NCBI RefSeq assembly: GCF_016638705.1
Contig: NZ_CP067341.1
Span: 2,793,501-2,857,500, forward strand
DNA: 64,000 nt
DNA from: Lysinibacillus agricola
GTDB lineage: Bacteria; Bacillota; Bacilli; Bacillales_A; Planococcaceae
Direction: 5' to 3'
Shown here: piece after piece, positions 17,555 through 27,390 of the stretch
Layout: each line of letters opens with the position of its first letter
How positions within the stretch are numbered: the first letter of the stretch is position 1
The notes under the pieces: model-generated
The model's database searches: none
The model's input: the letters and a program-made list of their open reading frames with translations, nothing else
Told to the model about the DNA's origin: nothing
Made by a program: the position numbers and the translations under genes

Positions 17555-18598
17555 ATGACAATCACTACGTTTAGCAACAAAGCAAATGCGACTTTGTCTT
17601 ACAAAAACTATGTGGAACAACAATACTTTGATGAAGAAAAAGAAAATATCTTTTCTAAAAAGTGGGTCTTCGTTGGCCATATGAGTCAATTAGAAAAAGT
17701 AGGCGATTTTTTCACTTTCGAAATTGCTGGAGAATCCATTATTGTTAGCAAAAACAACGATGGAAAAGTAAATGCCTTTTATAACATTTGCCCACACCGC
17801 GGTACACGTGTTGAAAAAAGCGCTTCCGGAAACAAAAAAGTATTTCTCTGTTCATACCATGGTTGGTCTTTCAAACTAGACGGAAAAGTAAATCGTGCAC
17901 CAAATTTTGATAAAGATAGTTTAGGTGACCACAATTGCATGACATCTGTTAAGCTAGAAATTTACCAATCTCTCATTTTTGTAAACTTAGATCCAAACGC
18001 TAAATCGTTTCAATCCGAATATAGCGATCTAGTTGAAAGTCTTGATCAATATAAGTTTATAAATACTTTGAAGAGAATCCGAACGACTGAAAGGGTGATT
18101 GAAGCAAATTGGAAAGCAGTCGTTGACAATTATTTAGAGTGTGATCATTGTAAATTAGCGCACCCTGCATTTGCCAAAACATTTGATTTGGAAAATTACA
18201 ATATCGACACGTTTAACACATACACTTGTCAATATTCTGAAATGAAACAAGGAGAAGAAGCAGATCCAGCATTTTTCTATTGGGTATGGCCTAACTTAAT
18301 GATTAGCATTTATCCTGGTGAAGAAGGAAACATAACGACAAGCCAAATACTACCTATCTCACCAAACCAATCTTTGGCAATTTACAGCTACTATTTTAGT
18401 TCCGAGAAAATTACGGATAAACAAGAAGAACTTATTAAATTTGTCGATCAAGTTCGTAAAGAAGACTTTGATCTCGTTGAATTATTACAATCTGGGCTTC
18501 ATACAAAGGCTTTTGATAATGGGATTTATTCACCAACTGAGCATGGCATAAAGCATTTTCACAAGCAGTACAAGGAAGCAATGGGCATTCCTGAATAA
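17555..18598 (+). CDS. Rieske non-haem iron oxygenase, alpha subunit
   Basis: The 347-aa product has an N-terminal Rieske domain with CPHRG (about residues 77-81) and CSYHGW (about 98-103) binding a [2Fe-2S] cluster. The catalytic domain has the bridging Asp and iron-binding His residues in NYLECDHCKLAHPAF (about 195-209) and a later Asp (DFDLVEL). The NWKAVVDNYLECDHC signature is closest to the carnitine/glycine-betaine/stachydrine monooxygenase group rather than to ring dioxygenases, so a quaternary amine is a fair guess. It is driven by a sigma-54 promoter, and the upstream reductase and ferredoxin can supply electrons. The substrate is not established. Confidence 0.9.
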   Translation: MTITTFSNKANATLSYKNYVEQQYFDEEKENIFSKKWVFVGHMSQLEKVGDFFTFEIAGESIIVSKNNDGKVNAFYNICPHRGTRVEKSASGNKKVFLCSYHGWSFKLDGKVNRAPNFDKDSLGDHNCMTSVKLEIYQSLIFVNLDPNAKSFQSEYSDLVESLDQYKFINTLKRIRTTERVIEANWKAVVDNYLECDHCKLAHPAFAKTFDLENYNIDTFNTYTCQYSEMKQGEEADPAFFYWVWPNLMISIYPGEEGNITTSQILPISPNQSLAIYSYYFSSEKITDKQEELIKFVDQVRKEDFDLVELLQSGLHTKAFDNGIYSPTEHGIKHFHKQYKEAMGIPE

Positions 18599-18723
18599 TA
18601 ATTTAAACTTGCTAATAAAAAGGAAAGTACATTTAAAAAAATGTTATAAATAACAGACTCTTTTAATCATTCCTAAATAATTGTAAAGAGAAAATGTAAT
18701 GTAACAGGAGAAAACACATAGAT

Positions 18724-18742
18724 GTGAGTATAAAAAACTCAC
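18724..18742. promoter_or_regulatory. GTGAGT-N7-ACTCAC inverted repeat upstream of the aldehyde dehydrogenase
   Basis: A perfect 6-bp inverted repeat in the 270-bp gap between the oxygenase and dehydrogenase genes, related to the repeat at 17406. No convincing -24/-12 promoter was found in this gap, so its use as an activator site is uncertain. A weak terminator role is possible. Confidence 0.4.
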
Positions 18743-18867
18743 TTGAATTCTTATCAAGTTATAAACAAAACGTTGAAGTTATGCAGTTTTTATGAATTAT
18801 GCAATACCTGCATGCTTTTGTACTAATAAACATAAATAATTTTATAAACAGTTAGGGAGGAAAGCAG

Positions 18868-20340
18868 ATGACGGAACAATTAAAGCTTTATATAAATGGA
18901 GAATGGATTGATTCAAGTAATCCTCAACTATTTGATGTAATTAATCCTGCAAATCAAGAAGTGATTGCTAAAGCCCCGAAAGCAACTAAAGAAGAGGTTG
19001 AACAAGCGATTAAAATTGCGAAAGCAACTTTTGAAAGTGGCGTTTGGTCTTCAAAAAATCCACAAGAAAGAGCTGCGATATTACTACAAATTGCTGACAA
19101 AATGGAAGAACATGCAGCTGAAATTGCTCAGTTAGAAACACAAAATAACGGAAAAGTGTTAAGGGAAGCAGAGGGTGATGTTGCCGACTCAATTAGCGCT
19201 TTTCGTTATTATGCAGGCCTTATTCAAAATCAAGCAGGTGTAATATATGAAGCAATGGAAGGTTTACAAACGATGATTGTGAAAGAACCAATGGGAGTAG
19301 CGGGGTTAATAGTTCCATGGAACTATCCATTGTTAATGGCGGTTTGGAAAGTAGCTCCAGCACTTGCGGCAGGAAACTCAATTATATTAAAGCCGGCTGA
19401 AATTACACCGATAACAGCTGTCAAACTGTTTCAGTTAATCGATGAAACAGATTTACCGAAAGGTGTTGCGCAATTAATTCTGGGTGGTGGAACCGTCGTT
19501 GGCCAGACGATTGCTGAAAGTGACGATGTGGATGTTGTCTCCTTTACAGGAAGCACAGGAGTTGGGCGTAGTATCATGCATGCGGCGACAGGAAACTTGA
19601 AGAAAGTATCATTAGAACTTGGCGGGAAATCCCCTAATATTATTTTTGATGATGCTGATTTCGAAACAGCTGTTGACTATGCTTTATTTGGAATCTTTTA
19701 TGGTAGTGGACAAGTGTGCTCATCTGGTAGTCGAGTGTTAGTGCAAAAGGGAATATACGATAAGTTTGTTGAAGAATACGTAAAACGCGCACAACAAATT
19801 AAAGTTGGCCCCGGACATGATGAAAGCTCAAAAGCGGGTGCAATAGTTAGCGAAAATCATATGAACAGCATTCTTGAATATATCCGTATCGGTCAAGAAG
19901 AAGGGGCTACATTGGCCTGCGGTGGTAATCGTATTGAGCGAGATGGGATGGAGAAAGGTTTCTTCATTGAACCAACGGTGTTTACCAATGTAACGAGCGA
20001 TATGCGAATTGTTAAGGAAGAAATTTTCGGACCAGTTGTTGTGATTCAAAAGTTCAAAGATGAAGAAGAGGCTATTCGTCTCGCAAACGACTCTGATTAT
20101 GGATTAGCTGGTGCGGTCTTTTCTACCGACAGTAATAAAGCATTACGTGTCATTCAAAAAGTTCGTTCAGGAATTACATGGGTGAATGCTTATCACCTCA
20201 CAAACATTCAGGCACCATGGGGCGGCTACAAACATAGTGGAATAGGTCGTAGCATTGGCACATATGGACTGGATGAGTATCAAGAAACAAAACAAATTAA
20301 TATGAATTTAAACCCACAACCACTCCATTGGTTTGAGTGA
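18868..20340 (+). CDS. NAD(P)-dependent aldehyde dehydrogenase (betaine-aldehyde-dehydrogenase-like)
   Basis: The 490-aa ALDH-superfamily enzyme has VPWNYPLLMAVWKVAPALAAGN, the cofactor motif FTGSTGVGR (about residue 230), the catalytic Glu in LELGGKSPN (about 252) and the nucleophile Cys in GSGQVCSSGSR (about 286). Length and sequence fit the betaine/4-aminobutyraldehyde dehydrogenase class. It follows the Rieske oxygenase, and would oxidise an aldehyde released by oxygenase cleavage or by the thiamine enzyme downstream. Pieces of a second copy lie at 24.1-24.4 kb and 27.4 kb. Confidence 0.93.
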   Translation: MTEQLKLYINGEWIDSSNPQLFDVINPANQEVIAKAPKATKEEVEQAIKIAKATFESGVWSSKNPQERAAILLQIADKMEEHAAEIAQLETQNNGKVLREAEGDVADSISAFRYYAGLIQNQAGVIYEAMEGLQTMIVKEPMGVAGLIVPWNYPLLMAVWKVAPALAAGNSIILKPAEITPITAVKLFQLIDETDLPKGVAQLILGGGTVVGQTIAESDDVDVVSFTGSTGVGRSIMHAATGNLKKVSLELGGKSPNIIFDDADFETAVDYALFGIFYGSGQVCSSGSRVLVQKGIYDKFVEEYVKRAQQIKVGPGHDESSKAGAIVSENHMNSILEYIRIGQEEGATLACGGNRIERDGMEKGFFIEPTVFTNVTSDMRIVKEEIFGPVVVIQKFKDEEEAIRLANDSDYGLAGAVFSTDSNKALRVIQKVRSGITWVNAYHLTNIQAPWGGYKHSGIGRSIGTYGLDEYQETKQINMNLNPQPLHWFE

Positions 20341-20489
20341 TACAAAGACAATATTAGCTAATTGGAGAGATAGAAATAATCAAACCAATGAGAACTAAAG
20401 GTTTTTGTAAGCGTTCACACTGGAGAAGATGGAAATATGGTAATGAGCCAAAATCTTTCGTCGAAAATTGGAATAAGGAGGAAAGGAGA

Positions 20490-20693
20490 ATGAAAAGAAG
20501 AATATGGTTATACTTTTTCAGTTTAATTCCTGCTATTGGGAGTTTGACTGTAATAAATAAGATAGAACCGTACGTTCTTGGCTTGCCTTTCGTTTTGTTT
20601 TGGCTGTTATTGTGGGTCATCTTAACTTCATTTTTCTTATACATCGTTAACATTTTAGATCCTGCTAACCATGAAGGAGAAGAGGACATTTGA
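20490..20693 (+). CDS. DUF3311 small membrane protein, symporter partner
   Basis: The 67-aa product has two hydrophobic segments (LYFFSLIPAIGSLTVI and LPFVLFWLLLWVILTSFFLYIV) and the EPYVLGLPFVLFW signature of DUF3311. The start is set by AAGGAGGAAAGGAGA. Its stop overlaps the start of the symporter gene. Such proteins are regularly paired with SSS transporters, and a homologue sits ahead of the second symporter of this window (56008-56214). Confidence 0.85.
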   Translation: MKRRIWLYFFSLIPAIGSLTVINKIEPYVLGLPFVLFWLLLWVILTSFFLYIVNILDPANHEGEEDI

Positions 20694-22171
20694 ATATATC
20701 ACTTTTTATTACATTTGCAATTTTGATATTCGCTTGTTATTTAGGTGTTAGCGCAAGGAAAGGTAAAGAAATGAATATGGAGCAATGGGCTGTTGGGGGA
20801 CGAAGCTTTGGCTCATTAACTATATTCTTTATCTTAGCGGGAGAAATGTTTACCACATTCACTTTCCTAGGCGCAAGTGGGATGGCTTATGGTGTTGGGA
20901 TGCCTGCAGTATATGCATTTAACTGTTTCTATTTTATTGTTGCATATTGGATGTTACCACCGATTTGGAAGTATGCAAAGAAACATAATGTTATGTCGCA
21001 AGCAGATTTTTATGAGAAAAAATATAAGAGTGTAGGTCTTGGAGTTGTTGTTGCGATTATTGGTGTGATTGCATCTGTATCCTATTTAGTAATGCAATTT
21101 GTTGGTTTAGGAATTATTGTTTCGGCATCATCGTATGGGTCGATTTCATCAGGACTTGCTGTTGTGCTTAGTGGTTTATTAGTCACCGTATATGTAACAA
21201 TTTCAGGGATGCACGGATCTGCCTGGACAGCGATATTCAAAGATATTTTAATTCTTGGAGTTATCATATTTATGGGCGTTTATTTTCCATTCCACTACTA
21301 TGGTGGATTCAAACCGATGTTCCAAGCGATTGAGAGCGCACATCCAGAAATGCTCTTGTTTCCGGCTGAAGGATTGAGTATTACATGGTTTGTTACAACG
21401 TCGATTATGATAGCGTTAGCATTTTATCTTTTTCCACATATGCAAACGGGTGTTTTCTCTTCCAAAAGCGCGAAGGCCCTTCGTTGGAATGCTGCAAGTA
21501 TGCCTATATATCAACTTATTATCGTATTTTCTGTTTTTATTGGGTTTGCTGCGGTTTTACAAGTGCCGGGTTTAAACGACGCAGACATGTCTATATTTAA
21601 GCTTGCACAGGGTGCATTTCCACCTTGGTTTGTCGGATTAGTTGGAGGGGCAGGAGCACTGGCGGCACTTGTTCCAAGCTCAATTGTATTACTGTCATCC
21701 GCTACACTTTTATCGAAAAACATTTTTAAAGTGTGGAGACCTAAAACAACCGACCAGCAACTTGGAAGATTAAGTCGTCTATTGGTACCAATCTTAGTCG
21801 TCATTGCTATATTTTTCGCTTTGAATGAATCGAAGTTGATTGGTTTAATTTACATTATGGTCTACAGCATTATTGTCCAGCTGTTCCCAGCACTTTTCTT
21901 TAGTCTTCTGAAAAAGAATCCGATTACCAAAATAGGTGCTTTCGCAGGGATGATTGTTGGAGTCATTCTAGTTATTTATTCGACAGTAACCGATACTACA
22001 TTGGCGACGTTATATCCAAATCTTCCAAGTATGATCAAAGACTTTGATACGGGGCTATTAATAATGATGATAAACTTTGTTGTCACATATGTAGTTGGCG
22101 TTAATACAGAGAAGAATTTTAATAAAGTAACAGATGGTAGTTTAGAAAAATATCAACAAGTTAAAGGCTAA
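20690..22171 (+). CDS. Sodium:solute symporter (SSS family), with TTG start
   Basis: The 493-aa product has about 13 membrane helices and the SSS opening MNMEQWAVGGRSFGSLTIFFILAGEMFTTFTFLG. Translation probably starts at TTG 20690, overlapping the DUF3311 stop, with a GGAGAAGAGG site. It is paralogous to the transporter at 54519-56006 (both have LEQW/MEQW-VGGR-FGS and GEM/IYTT motifs). It probably takes up the compound attacked by the oxygenase or the thiamine enzyme. Confidence 0.9.
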   Translation: MNISLFITFAILIFACYLGVSARKGKEMNMEQWAVGGRSFGSLTIFFILAGEMFTTFTFLGASGMAYGVGMPAVYAFNCFYFIVAYWMLPPIWKYAKKHNVMSQADFYEKKYKSVGLGVVVAIIGVIASVSYLVMQFVGLGIIVSASSYGSISSGLAVVLSGLLVTVYVTISGMHGSAWTAIFKDILILGVIIFMGVYFPFHYYGGFKPMFQAIESAHPEMLLFPAEGLSITWFVTTSIMIALAFYLFPHMQTGVFSSKSAKALRWNAASMPIYQLIIVFSVFIGFAAVLQVPGLNDADMSIFKLAQGAFPPWFVGLVGGAGALAALVPSSIVLLSSATLLSKNIFKVWRPKTTDQQLGRLSRLLVPILVVIAIFFALNESKLIGLIYIMVYSIIVQLFPALFFSLLKKNPITKIGAFAGMIVGVILVIYSTVTDTTLATLYPNLPSMIKDFDTGLLIMMINFVVTYVVGVNTEKNFNKVTDGSLEKYQQVKG

Positions 22172-22248
22172 TTAAAATTGACATTCGCAATTAACTTGCA
22201 ACTTGCCATATCAATAATAAAAAAATATGTATTACTGGGAGGAACACA

Positions 22249-23955
22249 ATGAAGAAACTATTAGAGAAAGTAGCTGTAGAGAAAAGCAAAAACTACCAAG
22301 AATACACTGTAGCCGATGCAATTGTAGAAGAATTAGTTGACGCTGGCGTTGAAGTTATATTTGGGATTGTGAGTATTCATAATATGCCGATTTATGATGC
22401 GATACTCAGAGACGGGAAAATCCGTATGGCGACATCGCGTGGTGAAAGCGGAGCTGTCAATATGGCAGATGCTTATTCGCGCGCAACTGGAAAACTAGGA
22501 GTTGTATTAACAAGCACGGGTGCTGGAGCTGGAAATGGTGCTGGTTCACTAACAGAAACTTGGAACTCTGGTACACCTCTTCTTCACATTACAGGCGAAG
22601 CGGATTCAAACTATATTGGAACGGATCAACGTTATATCCATGAATGTAAAGATCAATTGAAAATGATGGAAGGTGTGAATAAATCTGCTTTTTTATTGAA
22701 ACGTCCAAAACTAATTAAACCATTCATGAGAAAAGCAATTAAAGATGCAGTAACTGTTCCGACTGGGCCAGTCACTGTCCAAATTCCCACGAATTTTCAG
22801 GCAATGATCATTCCAGAAAATAATCTAGTTAATGTAGAAAATGTTAAAGATCTAGAAGTACAAGTTACATTACCGGAAGGAATCATTGGAAAAATCGCTG
22901 CAGCAAAACGCCCAGTGATTTGGGTGGGAGATGGAATTATTCACGCGGGTGCATCAGAAGAATTAGTAACGCTAGTGAATAAAATTCAAGCAGGTGTCAT
23001 TACAAGTGAGTCAGGTAAAGGTGCTATTCCTGAAGATCACCCACTATGTATTGGAAACTTTGCATGGTTCCCACGTGTTGAGGAGCATGTAAGCAAAGCA
23101 GACTTACTTATTAGTGTTGGCGTTCGTTTCCGTGGCACTGAAACAAATGGTTGGTCTACACCTGTTCCGGAAAATCATATTAATATTGACTTGAATCCAG
23201 AAGCATTCAACCGTAACTTTGATACACAAGATTTTTTAATTGGTGATGCAAAAGTTGTATTAGCCGCAATTAATAAAGGTTTAGCGGATGTAGAAATCAC
23301 TCCAGATCTAATTTATATAGAAGAGATTAAAGAAGTTCGTGAAGGAGTTCGTGAAGAACTACGAAGCACAATCAAGCCTTACGGTGAAATTGCCGAAATT
23401 TTGAACGAGCAATTGCCACATGACACAATTTTAGTAACAGATGTTACAATTCCTGGCTATACTTGGGCGAATAAATTAGTTGATGTACATGAACCAAGAA
23501 ATTACCTCTACATGACAGGCGGAGGAATTGGTCAAGGTTTACCAATGGCGATCGGTGCTAAAGTAGGTCAACCAGACAAACCAGTAGTACTTGTAGCTGG
23601 CGATGGCGGGTTTATGGTAAATGCTGGTGAGATGATTACAGCTGTACATGAAGATGCGCCAATAATTGTTCTGTTATTTGATGATGGAGGTTACGGTATT
23701 TTGAAGTATTATCAAGAGGCTGCTTATGGCAGAAAAACTGCTGTTGATTTGAAAAACCCAGACTTTGTTATGATGGCAAAATCTATGGGGTATGAAGCGG
23801 AAAAAGTAACTTCTGTGGAAGAGTTTGAAAAGGGATTAGCGAATGCTTTAGCTAGCAAAAAATCTTACATGGTTGTTGTTGATGTTGAGGCAGTTGGAAT
23901 TCTTAATTATAAAGATTCCAATGAATATATCCGCACTTTCCGTCCGCACAAATAA
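22249..23955 (+). CDS. Thiamine-diphosphate-dependent enzyme, acetolactate-synthase-like
   Basis: The 568-aa product has the three-domain layout of the POX/ALS family: N-terminal pyrimidine-binding domain with the activating Glu in TSRGESGAVNMADAYSR, a central domain (about 200-330), and a C-terminal diphosphate-binding domain with the GDG motif VAGDGGFMVNAGEM ending LLFDDGGYG. The usual NN of that motif is DD here. It lies between the symporter and an aldehyde dehydrogenase fragment. It could be a 2-oxo-acid decarboxylase producing an aldehyde for the dehydrogenase, or a carboligase. Sequence alone does not settle this. It is not the usual biosynthetic IlvB, since no IlvN neighbour is present. 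Confidence 0.85.
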   Translation: MKKLLEKVAVEKSKNYQEYTVADAIVEELVDAGVEVIFGIVSIHNMPIYDAILRDGKIRMATSRGESGAVNMADAYSRATGKLGVVLTSTGAGAGNGAGSLTETWNSGTPLLHITGEADSNYIGTDQRYIHECKDQLKMMEGVNKSAFLLKRPKLIKPFMRKAIKDAVTVPTGPVTVQIPTNFQAMIIPENNLVNVENVKDLEVQVTLPEGIIGKIAAAKRPVIWVGDGIIHAGASEELVTLVNKIQAGVITSESGKGAIPEDHPLCIGNFAWFPRVEEHVSKADLLISVGVRFRGTETNGWSTPVPENHINIDLNPEAFNRNFDTQDFLIGDAKVVLAAINKGLADVEITPDLIYIEEIKEVREGVREELRSTIKPYGEIAEILNEQLPHDTILVTDVTIPGYTWANKLVDVHEPRNYLYMTGGGIGQGLPMAIGAKVGQPDKPVVLVAGDGGFMVNAGEMITAVHEDAPIIVLLFDDGGYGILKYYQEAAYGRKTAVDLKNPDFVMMAKSMGYEAEKVTSVEEFEKGLANALASKKSYMVVVDVEAVGILNYKDSNEYIRTFRPHK

Positions 23956-24084
23956 GCAAACAAAATGATGGGCATAAAGAGATCGTTTTCTATAAATGGC
24001 TGTCTCCTTTGCAAAGAATTGAACACTATGTGACCAAAAGTAATGAGATAATCAAGGGGGATCCCAAATTACGCAGCGATATAA

Positions 24085-24404
24085 ACTCTATTCGTCTTGC
24101 AAACGACAATGATTATGGTTTAGCTGGTGCGGTCTTCTCTAGCAACAGTAATAAAGTATTACGTGTCATTCAGAAAGTTCGTTCAGGAATTACATGGATG
24201 AATGCTTATCACCTCACAAACATTCAGGCACCATGGGGCGGCTATAAACAAAGTGAAATAGGTCGTAGTATTTACACATATGGACTGGATGAGTACCAAG
24301 AAACAAAACAAATTAATATGAATTTAATCCCACAACCACTCCATTGGTTTGAGTGATACAAAGACAATATTAGCAAATTGGAGGGGAGAAATAATCAAAC
24401 CAAC
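24085..24404 (+). pseudogene. C-terminal remnant of a duplicated aldehyde dehydrogenase gene
   Basis: About 315 bp match 20073-20393 closely, from the codons for IRLAND-DYGLAGAVFS to the HWFE stop and on into about 45 bp of downstream non-coding DNA. About 10 residues differ over 90. The upstream three quarters of the gene, including the nucleophile Cys, are missing, so it cannot be active. The match beyond the stop codon shows that it arose by duplication of DNA from this locus or a very close homologue. Confidence 0.9.
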
Positions 24405-24681
24405 GAATTTTCTATTTATGATTCCCTTTGATTCATCGATAGAAAGTAGTTAAATATACACCAGAAATAACTCTATGGAATTGTAAAAAATAAAAACTAG
24501 TGAGTTTATTTGTATTGTCGATACAAAAGCTACGCCGGGGTTATCGACAATAGGACATCTTGGACGTTGGAAATCGTCCGCCAAAGCGTGATTTTGAAAG
24601 TTCCGAAGCTCTATTTATTGTGGAAATTAACTTTGTTAAAATGCAGAATCTATTCTATATTTCGACTTAGGAGGAGTATAT

Positions 24682-25857
24682 ATGTCTACAAAACCATATT
24701 TAATTGTTGAATGGAACGACACGGAAACAGATGCAAAAGGATGGATGGTTGTACACAACTTTGTAAAGGGTTACACAGGTGGCGGTACAAGAATGCACCC
24801 ATCCGTTACAAGAGAGGAAGTTGAGCGTCTTGCAGAAGCGATGGCGTATAAATATGTAGCAAGTGAATCAGAAACTACTGGAGGTTGTAAAGGTGGTATT
24901 GCCTATGATTATAAAGCTCCAGATGCTTTTGAAGTATTAAGGAGATATATAATTGCTATGCTACCGTATATTGACAACGGAGTTTCTTTAGGAAGTGACC
25001 TTGGTACGAAATATAATGATGTACTGAAAATCTTCCGTGAATTTGGGATTGAAATTCCTCTTACCCAATCTATGAAAAGTGATCCAGCTGTTTTAAAAGG
25101 GATAAAAGATTATGATGATTTATTACTTCAAAAAATCGATGGATTGTATATGAATGATGTAGTAACAGGTTATGGCGTTGCATTCTCTGCTGACGAAGCT
25201 TGGAAATATAAAGATGGTGGAGAAGGTGCAAGAGTTATTATTCAAGGATTCGGCTGCGTTGGTGCAAGTTGTGCGTTAAAACTTTCTCAACTAGGGTATA
25301 AAGTTGTAGGAATTTCTGATGCGAATCTATTTGTCGCTAGCGAAGATGGATTAGATGTTCAAAAGTTAATTGATCATAAGAACGAGTTCGGTGAAATGGA
25401 TCAAAATTATTTTGAAAATGACTATGTAGTACGTCCAAACTCAGAATGGCTTGATGTAGATTGTGATATTTTAATTCCATGTGCGCTAGAAGATGTTATT
25501 AATAAATCTAATGCTAATCAAGTAAAAGCAAGCCTAGTTGTTGAAGCAGCAAACATCCCGATTTCTGCTGAAGGAGACGAAATCATCAAGGAGAAAGCTA
25601 TTGATATTGTAATTGATTTCGTAGCAAACCTTGGTGCAATTAGATCTTACGATGCTGTTATTTTTGGATTAGTAGAACCAAATCCACAAGCAGTAATTGA
25701 TGATATTGAAAAGCTTTGCCGTAAAAATGTTCGCACTCTCTTTACGGAAGCTAAAAAGCAAAGCAGATATCAAAGAGATGTTGCATATGAAATTTTTAAA
25801 CCGGCGAAAAGTGATTCAATGGAATATGTTTCACCAAATCTAACAGTAGTATATTAA
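24682..25857 (+). CDS. Glu/Leu/Phe/Val-type amino-acid dehydrogenase
   Basis: The 391-aa product has the N-terminal dimerisation/catalytic domain (GYTGGGTRMHPSVTREEVERLAEAMAYKYV) with the substrate Lys in TGGCKGGIAYD, a variant of the GGxKGG motif, and a Rossmann domain with the nucleotide motif IQGFGCVGASCA. Enzymes of this family oxidatively deaminate L-amino acids to 2-oxo acids. It is followed by an amino-acid permease, and then by broken genes for what looks like D- to L-amino-acid conversion. The substrate is likely an amino acid other than glutamate, since the sequence is atypical. Confidence 0.85.
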   Translation: MSTKPYLIVEWNDTETDAKGWMVVHNFVKGYTGGGTRMHPSVTREEVERLAEAMAYKYVASESETTGGCKGGIAYDYKAPDAFEVLRRYIIAMLPYIDNGVSLGSDLGTKYNDVLKIFREFGIEIPLTQSMKSDPAVLKGIKDYDDLLLQKIDGLYMNDVVTGYGVAFSADEAWKYKDGGEGARVIIQGFGCVGASCALKLSQLGYKVVGISDANLFVASEDGLDVQKLIDHKNEFGEMDQNYFENDYVVRPNSEWLDVDCDILIPCALEDVINKSNANQVKASLVVEAANIPISAEGDEIIKEKAIDIVIDFVANLGAIRSYDAVIFGLVEPNPQAVIDDIEKLCRKNVRTLFTEAKKQSRYQRDVAYEIFKPAKSDSMEYVSPNLTVVY

Positions 25858-25944
25858 ATTTGATAGACAGGAGATGCAAAACGCATCTTCCGTCCGTTTT
25901 CATTGTAGTGCTATGAGTTAAATTGACTGAAAAGGGTGAATATT

Positions 25945-27369
25945 ATGGAAAATGAGTTTGATAGCCGGCCGAAAGAATTACAACGCTCGATGAAAAGTAG
26001 ACACTTATTTATGATCTCCGTCGGCGGAGTTATGGGTACTGGTTTCTTCCTAGGTTCAGGTTATGCTATTGGAGAAGCCGGTCCATTTGGAGCTATTGCA
26101 GCTTACTTATTTGGTGGACTTATTATGTATCTTGTTATGGTTTGCCTTGGTGAGTTGTCAGTAATTATGCCAGTGTCTGGTTCGTTCCAAGCCCATGCGG
26201 AAAAATTTATTGGACCGGCCACTGGATTTATGATTGGTTGGATATATTGGCTCAGCTGGGCGATATATTTAGGTTTGGAGTTCGTAGCAGCTGGACTATT
26301 GATGGCTAGATGGTTCCCAGATGTTCCAATATGGATTTGGTGTCTTGTCTTCTCGACATTATTGTTCGGAATTAACGCATTAACAACTAGGGCATTTGCT
26401 GAAATGGAGTATTGGTTTACAGCGATTAAAGTACTTGCAGTAATCGCATTTATTATAATCGGTGGAGCCGCTATTTTTGGTATTGTACCAATTCAAGGTC
26501 AAGAAGCTCCATTCTTCTCAAACTTTACAAGTTCTGGTTTAATGCCTACTGGATTTATCGGGATATTTGTTTCAATGATGACAGTTGTATACGCTTTCAT
26601 GGGGTCGGAAATTGTTGGAGTAGCAGCTGGAGAAACCGAAAACCCGGAGAGAAATATCCCAGTAGCGATTCGCACAATCATTATACGTATTTTAGTTTTC
26701 TATGTACTTGCAAACTTTGTATTATCTGCAATTGTTCCTTGGAAAGAAGCGGGAATTCTTGAGAGTCCGTTCGTCACAGTGTTTGATATGGTAGGTATTC
26801 CATATGCAGCTGATATTATGAACTTTGTTATTTTAACAGCAATTCTTTCAGTAGGTAACACGGGTATGTTTGCTTGTGCAAGAATTTTGTTCTCTTTATC
26901 ACAGAGTGGTCAAGCTCCACTGATGTTTGGAAAAGTGAACAAGCGTGGAGTACCAATAAATGCTCTTACTTTTACATTAATCTTTGCTTACGTATCTCTA
27001 TTGACAAGTGTTATGGCTGAAGAAACATTATTCGTATTATTATTAGCGATTAGTGGTGTCGGTGGAATTGTCACTTGGATGGTGATTGCTTATTCGCAAT
27101 TCAGATTCCGAAGGCAATATGTCGCTAGTGGCGGTAAAGTTGAAGATTTAAAATATCGCGTCCCACTTTTTCCGTTAATTCCAATTGTATGTATAACTTT
27201 GTGTTTGGTTTTAGTAGTCATGACAGCATTTGATCCTACGCAACGTATTTCGTTATTTATTGGATTTGGTTTTATAGCACTTTGCTATATCTTCTATCAC
27301 TTTAAATTTACACGAAAAAAAGAAGTGCCAGTTTCATTAGCTGAAGATGGTGGTGATTTAGCAAGATAA
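25945..27369 (+). CDS. Amino-acid permease (APC family)
   Basis: The 474-aa product has about 12 membrane helices and the amino-acid transporter opening KSRHLFMISVGGVMGTGFFLGSG, then PVSGSFQAHAEKFIGPATGFMIGW. The ATG at 25945 follows AAAGGG. It lies 88 bp after the amino-acid dehydrogenase gene, so import and deamination of the same amino acid is the natural reading. Confidence 0.9.
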   Translation: MENEFDSRPKELQRSMKSRHLFMISVGGVMGTGFFLGSGYAIGEAGPFGAIAAYLFGGLIMYLVMVCLGELSVIMPVSGSFQAHAEKFIGPATGFMIGWIYWLSWAIYLGLEFVAAGLLMARWFPDVPIWIWCLVFSTLLFGINALTTRAFAEMEYWFTAIKVLAVIAFIIIGGAAIFGIVPIQGQEAPFFSNFTSSGLMPTGFIGIFVSMMTVVYAFMGSEIVGVAAGETENPERNIPVAIRTIIIRILVFYVLANFVLSAIVPWKEAGILESPFVTVFDMVGIPYAADIMNFVILTAILSVGNTGMFACARILFSLSQSGQAPLMFGKVNKRGVPINALTFTLIFAYVSLLTSVMAEETLFVLLLAISGVGGIVTWMVIAYSQFRFRRQYVASGGKVEDLKYRVPLFPLIPIVCITLCLVLVVMTAFDPTQRISLFIGFGFIALCYIFYHFKFTRKKEVPVSLAEDGGDLAR

Positions 27370-27390
27370 TTCATTTTTTCTTCATTCAGC

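Noticed and set aside
18601..18867. A third sigma-54 promoter before the aldehyde dehydrogenase
   Set aside because: No GG-N10-GC pair with acceptable flanks was found; only an inverted repeat is present.
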